From: Ectocarpus siliculosus
Lineage: Eukaryota > Sar > Phaeophyceae > Ectocarpales > Ectocarpaceae
Direction of reading: 5' to 3'
DNA: 17,894 bases
Assembly (NCBI GenBank): GCA_000310025.1
Contig: FN649727.1
Span: 6,179,395 to 6,197,288, forward strand
How positions within the stretch are numbered: the first letter of the stretch is position 1; each line of letters begins with the position of its first letter. Of the stretch, positions 1 through 17,894 are shown one piece after another. Under the pieces are notes generated by a model, which did no database searches, was not told where the DNA came from, and saw nothing but the letters and a program-made list of their open reading frames with translations. The position numbers and the translations under genes were made by a program.

Positions 1-531
1 AAACAAACCAAAAAGGCGCTCTCGAGTCGTCAAGACGCTCAAGAGGATGTGCGAGCGGAGAGACACAATTTCGACACAATTGAGGCAAGTGGTGCCAGCA
101 TGAGCGCATCAATGGCTCGCAGCAATCCACGCACCAAGCAGGGCTGGCGTTGTGAGAAAAACTAACACAAGGGGGGCTAAAGGCCAAAGGCTAAATAAGA
201 CAGCCGGATTGGAGTCAGTCACATGTGTTACGAAAAACACACATCTAGCCGGATACCGACAAGAAAAGTAGTCTCGCGACTCGCGACACACTTCTAACAA
301 AGTAAACACCAGACGGCATTTAGTCCCGCTGAGCTCCAGGCGACCCGCCCAAAAAACAGTACTACAGTTCCTCCCTGCTAAATCACTTGTGAGCCTGGGT
401 CTCTTTCTGTCTCTACGTGTCTGGCTGCCTTTCAGTCTCTGTTACACATGCAGACAAATACATATACGGCAACTCTGTCGATACAAGAACACACAGAGAC
501 AAAATGCACCATTCAACGGGCTTCTATTTAC
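1..531. other. Left-edge intron sequence, no exon recognised
   Basis: This should be the intron downstream of the kinase exon ending at 532, which opens with GTAAAT on the minus strand. I looked for the next expected kinase segment (the HGDPHPGN-type catalytic loop) on the minus strand and found none, so that exon lies outside the window. Confidence 0.6.
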
Positions 532-671
532 CTGAGCTCGTCAACAGTCATGCCGCGCGCCGCCGCCACGTTCTGGAAGTGTTCCTGGATAGCGTCCACC
601 AAAGTCTTCCCGGGGACGTACTCCATGATGAGCGTCGACGGAGTGGCGTGGAAAGCTTCCGGTACAACCAC
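532..671 (-). CDS. ABC1-family kinase exon: hinge region
   Basis: The exon reads VVVPEAFHATPSTLIMEYVP then GKTLVDAIQEHFQNVAA. VVVP plus LIMEYVPG is the β-strand and hinge of ABC1 kinases, just before the C-lobe. The acceptor is GGACAG and the donor CTCAG/GTAAAT, phase 2. The next exon is not visible between here and position 1. Confidence 0.93.
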
Positions 672-979
672 CTGTCCTTGTGGCCGTTGTCGTCGTCGTC
701 CGTCATCGGCGTTTCAGTTGTTGGTCGAATAATCGTTGGCGGAGGAGGAGGAGGAAAACAGGGGTAGCGTACATAAGCCAGGAGCCAAAACGATACACAC
801 GACAAAAAACAGAGAGAGCGAGAGAGGAAAAAAAATAATGCTTTCGATGAAGAATGGACCGAGAGACACGATGCGGGACCGATCGCTTTTTCGACGTAAA
901 CAGAACGACTGCCCTTTTCTCTCTCTTTTTTTTGTCGCGCCCGCGCGCGAAAATGTGAAACGTCCGGGGACAAAACGTC

Positions 980-1025
<46 letters not shown>

Positions 1026-1259
1026 AACGGTACACGAGACCAGGCAGAACTAAATGCCAACAACAGCACAACGTTCCAGGGCAAATCAGCTCGGTTGTGC
1101 TTGCCGTGTGCTGATAGCAGTACCGTGCAAGCACAATTGTACGGCCGTGTGTTGACAGCGGTCCCGTGCAAGCACTACGGCGCGCGCACGAAACTTAGCG
1201 CGGCATGTGTCCTACCACCCTTCTGCCCTCTGTCTGTCTGTCTGTCCATCTGTGTGTGC

Positions 1260-1344
<85 letters not shown>

Positions 1345-3975
1345 ACATGCCTCGACCACGCCTTCCGCATGTTATTGCGCACGAGTTCCAGGTTCTTGGC
1401 CTCCTCGCGGAAGTCGAACTCCGTCAGGAACTGCTTCTCCACCTCCTTGAGCATCACCAGGTGCTCCGGCTGGGCCAAGGCGCAGAAGTCCTTCATCGTC
1501 TTGATGTCCGACCGGAACATCGTTTCCACGCCCGGGAACATCACCTGCGTAGTAGGTAGACAAACACGAACTATTGCAGACGGCCTTTACTCCTAAGAGA
1601 CGATCTCTGATGTCGTCTTGCCGGGGACCCTACTGGTTTGCATGTGTGTATAGTCTGTCTGGGAACATCACCTGCGTAGGAACCAAGACAACACGAAAAA
1701 ATACCCGAAATGTACGGGTGGTGCGCACTCAGGTAGGGCAGTCGTCTGATGTTGTGCTGCAATGCGTCGGGCGAGAGCAATCAATCAATCAACCAAGCAC
1801 CGCCAGAGAGAGAAAGCGTAAAGCATGGCTAGTATTAAAAGGAAGAGGGGCGAGCGGCACGTCATCGTCCCTCCCACGACACGCCTTTGCGACCAAAGAC
1901 TAGCCCAGGTCGGGCCAGGCTGGGCAAGGCGCAGCGCCGGTGTCGCAGAGCCAAAGCGAAGCGCAAGCATAAAAAACTATCAGCAAACTCGGGACCACCA
2001 AGCGTACCTTCACCACAGCTTGCCGGCCGTCCTTCATAGTGACCCTGTGCACCTGACCTATGCTGGCGGCGCCAAGGGGTCTTTCCTCGAACGAGCGGAA
2101 CATCGTGTCGATCGGCTGGCCTAGGGACTGTTCCACGAGACCCCTGAGGGACGACGGCGACGGCGGCGGCGGCAGCAGCAGCAAGCAGCAACGACAGAGA
2201 CGGAAAGGGTTTGGCGAGGAACCCGCCGGATGCGCTTGTACGCACGCCAACTGAAAAGGTTGACGCCAGAATGCTGCAATCAGAGGATTGTGTCGTCCGG
2301 CTGTTGATTGCACGAGGGGAACTCGTAGACGGGGAGCGCCCAAGGAGCCGAACTGGCACTCAAAATGCCATTCTTGGTCTTTCACATGAGGGGCTGATGC
2401 TCCGCTTCTGCTGGAGGCCTGGTTGGCGTGTTATTGGTTCGCAGCTGAACTTCACTAGGAAGACTGGGTTGATCCCCCCCACCCCCCCAAACCCCCCTTT
2501 CTTCTTGGTTCTGTCTCCCTCTCTCGGACCGGCTCGGGTCGGCAAAGAACCGGTCATGCCATAAATAACATGGCTCTTTCCTCGCTGTCGATTCTTCGGT
2601 ACACGTTGCTATCATATTACACGACCATAAGAAAAAAAATCTGTGTCAGGGGTTGGTCCACTAATTTAACACAATCACCAATGGTGTGCTCTCTACAACA
2701 TGCGGCAGAGACGCCCCTTCTGGCTATCTAACTTGCTGGCGTCTCGCACAACATGTGGCACAAACATCATGTCAACAGATCAGTGGGAAAAGAGCGAAAC
2801 AAAAAAATAAGGACAGTCCAACACCAAGAGAGCTCGGGGACCGCTCTTTCCCCTGCCTGAAAAAACAGTCGAGTCGAGTCCACCACAAACAAAGTTCGGG
2901 CACCGCTCGCGTACTTAAGGCCCCGACTACTGCTGCTGCTACATCTTGCCTGATGTAGTCTAACGGTTCGGCTGGGGTGTCGCTCTGCAGCATCTTCACC
3001 CTGTCGTAGTACTGCGGCGGCAGAAAGTCCGCACGAGTCGACGCTAGCTGCCCGATCTGCCACATGAAAAAAAAACACAGAAAGACGCCGAGAGAAGACA
3101 CCGACAGCAGCGACAGTGCTTATCCAGCAATGTGCAGCAGTTGCAGGTGGGTAAACGTGCGTTGAGTGGACAATAGTAGGACGAGAGAAATGTCTCGAGT
3201 GTGCATCTGACTCTCTTGACACGATCGGATCTATCTTGCAAACTACCAATATGGCGCAATAGGTTTTGGCATCCTCCTATGTTGTATTCACAGGTTGAAC
3301 ACCGAGATGTGGCACAAACAAGACACGGATGGCAACATATCGGCCCCAGACCTTGCCTTGCCTTGATGTAGAAACCTTTGAGTCTGAGGATGATGTCCAC
3401 AGCCTCTTTAGCGTGCGCGTCATGGAGGGGTGCATAAGCTTCGTCCTTAGATGTCGAATGTGCAAGACGACGAACGGAATAGGGCAAAGAGACACGTAGA
3501 CAGGACGTAGGGGAGAGGGAAGAAGGAGAAGGGGACAGGCGAAAGGGAAGCGCAGGGAGGGGATAAGTCATCTTGTGAAAAGAGGGAATCGATTGTACCT
3601 ATATGAAGGTGGTCTCCACAATCTTGTTCGTTTTTTCAGCCGTGTCGTCATCGACCACCCATCCATAACGAGACGCACCACCGTTTTCCACTCCCATAGA
3701 TAAATAGACAGTTGGGATGGGGGGTGGGCTGATCTCCTCAACACTTGGTATTCTGTTTCAAAGTTGGAGTTGAATATAGAGGACATTGCACGCTTTTGCA
3801 GGTGCTGTCGTCTCTGTTTCTGTACTGCGGCTGTTCTGTGGCCAAAGAAAACGTGCTAGGTCTGGAAATAGCCGAAAGACCCTCCCACTAACCTGTTCCT
3901 TTTCGGGCAGTCCGTCTACCTTCCATTGGACCACGCGATATCTCAGCCAGATCGGCAGCGCCTGCGACCAAAATA
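532..3975 (-). CDS. ABC1/UbiB/ADCK-family atypical protein kinase, multi-exon, C-terminus outside the window
   Basis: The exons, in transcript order, are about 3975-3893 (probable), 3445-3362, 3056-2950, 2143-2008, 1544-1347 and 671-532, and all junctions keep frame. The joined protein reads through the family landmarks in order: a YAPLHDAHA helix, GFYIK-IGQLASTR (the KxGQ motif), LPPQYYDRVKMLQ, the Ala-rich loop GAASIGQVHR, AVVK-VMFPGVE (lysine strand), EKQFLTEFDFREEAKN and the hinge-like LIMEYVPGKTL. By family knowledge these are ATP-binding, kinase-like proteins of mitochondria or plastids, often linked to quinone/isoprenoid lipid metabolism; the exact subfamily and compartment cannot be read here. 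The catalytic-loop and metal-binding exons should lie left of position 1. Introns 3361-3057 and 2949-2144 need GC donors. The start codon is unresolved. The identification is secure; the 5' end is not. Confidence 0.9.
981..1025. repeat. (CTG)15 microsatellite, CAG in the kinase transcript sense
   Basis: Fifteen uninterrupted CTG units on the plus strand, lying in the kinase intron 1346-672. In the pre-mRNA of that gene it reads CAG/AGC. Confidence 0.97.
1261..1339. repeat. (TC)n microsatellite of about 79 bp
   Basis: A perfect TC run preceded by a short CTGT repeat (about 1228-1247). It is (GA)n in the kinase transcript and starts within a few bases of the GTGAGA donor at 1346. Confidence 0.97.
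1347..1544 (-). CDS. ABC1-family kinase exon: EFDFREEAKN helix
   Basis: Sixty-six codons beginning VMFPGVETMFRSDIKTM and running through EVEKQFLTEFDFREEAKN to RKAWSRH. This is the conserved helix that carries the conserved glutamates of the family. The acceptor is CTACGCAG and the donor CAT/GTGAGA. The intron starts GTGAGAAAG and runs directly into a long GA repeat. The acceptor and the first exon bases are duplicated 128 nt upstream in the preceding intron. Confidence 0.95.
1533..1697. repeat. Local duplication of a 3' splice site (copies at 1533-1570 and 1661-1697)
   Basis: GGGAACATCACCTGCGTAG occurs at 1533-1551 and again at 1661-1679, followed in both places by similar bases around GACAA(A)CACGAA. 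On the minus strand each copy reads CTACGCAG/GTGATGTTCCC. The downstream copy (1544) is the true exon start; the other sits inside the intron. Confidence 0.85.
2008..2143 (-). CDS. ABC1-family kinase exon: Ala-rich loop and lysine strand
   Basis: The exon encodes GLVEQSLGQPIDTMF, then EERPLGAASIGQVHRVTM and DGRQAVVK. ASIGQVHR is the family's Ala-rich nucleotide-loop signature, and the lysine of AVVKV is the expected kinase VAIK-type lysine. The acceptor is CCTCAG and the donor is AAG/GTACGC, phase 0, joining exactly to VMFPGVE of the next exon. Confidence 0.95.
2950..3056 (-). CDS. ABC1-family kinase exon: GQ-STR and LPP..LQ segment
   Basis: The 107-bp exon reads IGQLASTRADFLPPQYYDR then VKMLQSDTPAEPLDYI, which matches the family's GQLLSTR-D-LP-Y---L--LQD block. 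The acceptor is GTGGCAG. The exon ends in phase 2 at ATC AG, followed by GCAAGA, a second GC donor. Joining AG to G at 2143 gives Arg and continues into GLVEQSLG. Confidence 0.9.
3362..3445 (-). CDS. ABC1-family kinase exon with the first half of KxGQ
   Basis: Twenty-eight codons from DEAYAPLHDAHAKEA to LRLKGFYIK. The acceptor is TCTAAG. The exon ends AAG before GCAAGG, a GC donor; joining to ATCGGGCAG at 3056 gives FYIK-IGQLASTR, the diagnostic family motif. The nearest GT, at 3348, would shift the frame. The same frame is open upstream to an ATG at 3571 with a Ser/Arg/Leu-rich, acid-free lead, so an alternative start without splicing is possible. Confidence 0.85.
3599..3697 (-). other. Orphan open segment ending at a donor, possible lost exon
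   Basis: On the minus strand an ATG at 3697 opens MGVENGGASRYGWVVDDD, then TAEKTNKIVETTF, ending at TAG directly before GTACAA. The composition looks coding and the phase would suit the next kinase exon, but the in-frame TAG at the junction blocks it. It may be a decayed or alternative exon, or chance. Confidence 0.2.
3893..3975 (-). CDS. Probable 5' exon of the ABC1-family kinase
   Basis: The minus strand encodes FWSQALPIWLRYRVVQWKV followed by DGLPEKEQ and then a GTTAGT donor. The Trp/aromatic-rich helix followed by a charged turn is typical just before the helix encoded by the next exon, and the donor phase (0) matches the next exon. The acceptor is uncertain: CTGCAG ends at 3976 and a second CAG lies 14 nt further in. 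The frame stays open upstream to an ATG at 4093, so this could also be the first coding exon. Confidence 0.55.
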
Positions 3976-5893
3976 CTGCAGCAGCAAGAGCAGCAGGAGC
4001 AGCGTTTCTGGTTTGTTGTCGTGCGGTCCAACCAGGGGTGGGGGGGGGAGGGGGTGGCCGTACGACCATCATCGTAGCCCTGAGCAACGGCACAGCTCAT
4101 TGAAAGGTTGTAACAGAGGCGAACGTGGGTGCCATCGATGCATGTGTTGTGCCATAAGCAACTGTTCGCTATGGAAAGAAAACCCAGCACCTTAATGTAT
4201 ATCCAACACCCCAAACGAAGGTCGCCGAATTCCCCCTGTGAAAAAACTCCGTGAAAACTGAAAACGTCCATGAACCCTCCACGAGCCGGGGAGAGAAAAG
4301 AGAGACGGGCGGGGAGGGGGAGGGACGTTATCGACGGGCCAAGAGGATGCCAGCGGGTGAAACGTTTACCACGCACGGGGCCTGGACGCGGAGGTGCTGG
4401 CCGTCGTGGTTTATGGCGCGAACATGTAGCGACCTCCAAGACGGTTCGGTCGCCGGAGTCAAGGCAGCTAGCTATGTAGCTATCGTTTAAAACCCAGAGA
4501 CTTTTACGCCTTCTCTAAAACCAAGTGGTTTGGGGTTGAGCGTGCGAAAAATTGTTGCCGCCAGCAACAGCAACATCACCCCAATTTATAACCAAGTGGT
4601 TAGGTGTGGAGGATGCGAAAAAATATGCATACAAATTGAAGTATATTTTCTCCCAGCCAGCAACATCAGCACCAGCGGGGCAGGATTGCTAGAGGTTGAG
4701 AAAATAACTCCACTGTGTATCATTCATTCAGGCACCGGCCAGCTTTGGGTGGGCGCGACGCAAGCACAGCAGCAGAGCTCTATCCACAAGAGCACTCCTG
4801 GTATATAGGCCTCGACTGGTTCTGCGAGGGGACCTCAGAACCCTCCGACCGACCCCCTCGCTCGCTCTCAGCGGGGGGAATAACCTCCATGTTGCTTGCT
4901 CTGCTGTGGCGCTGAAGGCAGCAGCAGCAGCCGACCTCTATGACGCTCCCAGTGGCCAGCAAAGCAGATCCTACGAAACTGACCGCCCGAGTGTGATGGA
5001 GGGGCGGGACAGGACGCGAAAATTTTTGCCATTAGCGACTTTTGGGCACATGTAACCCCTGTGCTCAGCAAGTATTCCGCCGCCCGCTCCTACTCGCCGC
5101 CCGTGGTGTGAATCAATCAACACGCTTGCTTCTTGTTCTCACTTGCTGATCGCGAGAGACCGAGCTTGCTTTTCTCCCAAGCTTCGGGATGCTCTCTGGT
5201 GTGTTGGTACCCTGCTCCCAGGACGGCACCGGAAGCTACCAGCAGCGCTGTGTGTTCGTCAACGAGGAAAACACACGAGAAACGACAGCAATACATTCAG
5301 CGCTCTTTTACTTAGTCTCATCAATGGAGAGAACAGAATGCCACAACGGGCATAGACTCAGACTCACGCCAACAGCAGAAGGCTTTGTTTAGTTTGAAAG
5401 CGTGGTCTACACCAAACAGGCTTTGAAGGTGTGATTCGGTGGAAGGAGAGTGAAGTCATGCGGACAGCAGTGCGGAACCTGTACCTAACCAGTTCTTCGT
5501 AGACATTGTGTGACATTTGACGTCATGACTACAGACTACAGGCGACTATTTAATATCAATTATTCACATCGAGATACAATTGCATTGCAACATCGCACCT
5601 GATCTTCTCAAGCGCACTAGGGAGCTCGACATTTCGCAACAAGAGAGAGAGAGAAATAAGGCAGGGAGACAGGTAGCTCAGAGAAGCCTCGTGTTCCTGC
5701 CTGGGTAGGCAGTGACAGCAGTGAGCTGGCTAAGCAACGGCGCCGGGGAGGGGGCACGCAGACAAATATTTCGCATCCTAGCTTCGCACGTGCCCCTTCC
5801 TCCAAATCGTGAATCGTGAAGTTTGTGGAGAGCAGAGCAGAGAGATACCAGGAGGGAGGGAGGCGCGCGGCAACACCAGGGCAAACTGCCATC
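3976..5893. other. Intergenic/5' region between the divergent genes
   Basis: This stretch separates the kinase (minus) from the poly(A) polymerase (plus) and should hold both promoters and 5' UTRs. I see no recognisable gene, RNA or clear TATA box. It contains a G-rich tract near 4035-4057, a diverged tandem duplication at 4517-4673 and a short GCA run near 4918-4931. Open frames in it have no family resemblance. Confidence 0.6.
4517..4673. repeat. Diverged tandem duplication (4517-4580 and 4587-4673)
   Basis: Both copies open with ACCAAGTGGTT, continue through GTGCGAAAA or ATGCGAAAA, and close with CCAGCAACA(G/T)CA..CACC. The second copy carries about 20 extra AT-rich bases in the middle. 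Confidence 0.75.

Positions 5894-17894
<12,001 letters not shown>

Noticed and set aside
1095-1559. Long frames made of Ser-Leu or Arg-Glu repeats across the TC tract (likewise at 13517-13926)
   Set aside because: They are translations of the dinucleotide repeat; the real kinase exon on the minus strand ends at 1347, before the tract.
3348-3349. GT donor a few bases after the kinase exon ending at 3362
   Set aside because: It would shift the frame and destroy the KxGQ motif; the GC donor keeps both.
3888-4439. 183-codon minus-strand open frame
   Set aside because: Overlaps the probable kinase exon in another frame; Cys/Ser/Pro-rich with no recognisable domain.

Overview
The window is eukaryotic nuclear DNA. 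Two multi-exon protein genes lie head to head, each cut by a window edge. Introns are mostly several hundred bases long, exons are short (66-198 bp), dinucleotide and trinucleotide repeats are long, and pieces of a non-LTR retrotransposon are present. Long introns, many exons per gene, neighbouring genes on opposite strands and CT-rich microsatellites fit a stramenopile, most likely a brown alga. That taxonomic call is inference from gene structure, not from a marker gene.

Left, minus strand (about 3975 down to the left edge): an ABC1/UbiB/ADCK-type atypical kinase. Five exons are well supported (3445-3362, 3056-2950, 2143-2008, 1544-1347, 671-532), with one probable exon upstream (about 3975-3893). 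They join in frame to give the KxGQ-STR motif, the Ala-rich ASIGQVHR loop, the lysine strand, the EFDFREEA helix and the hinge. The catalytic C-lobe lies beyond position 1. Two of its introns need GC donors.

Middle (about 3976-5893): intergenic or 5' regulatory DNA shared by the two genes, with a diverged tandem duplication and a G-rich tract but no gene I can support.

Right, plus strand (5894 to the right edge): a canonical nuclear poly(A) polymerase. Thirteen exons (the last cut by the window end) splice in frame to 494 residues. The catalytic triad falls at D100, D102 and D154, and the ATP-contact equivalents fall at K215, Y224 and N226, the same positions as in yeast Pap1. The 2.8 kb first intron contains a coding-like remnant. 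Intron 2 carries a small reversed LINE 3' end next to the splice donor. Intron 10 carries two head-to-tail 5'-truncated copies of the same LINE, the longer one broken by a frameshift and a stop.

The most interesting signals are at splice sites. In the poly(A) polymerase, a 114-nt tandem duplication copied the exon 10 acceptor and left an open, in-frame 38-codon alternative extension. The kinase gene has a similar duplicated acceptor 128 nt upstream of an exon. At least two further local tandem duplications occur elsewhere in the window.
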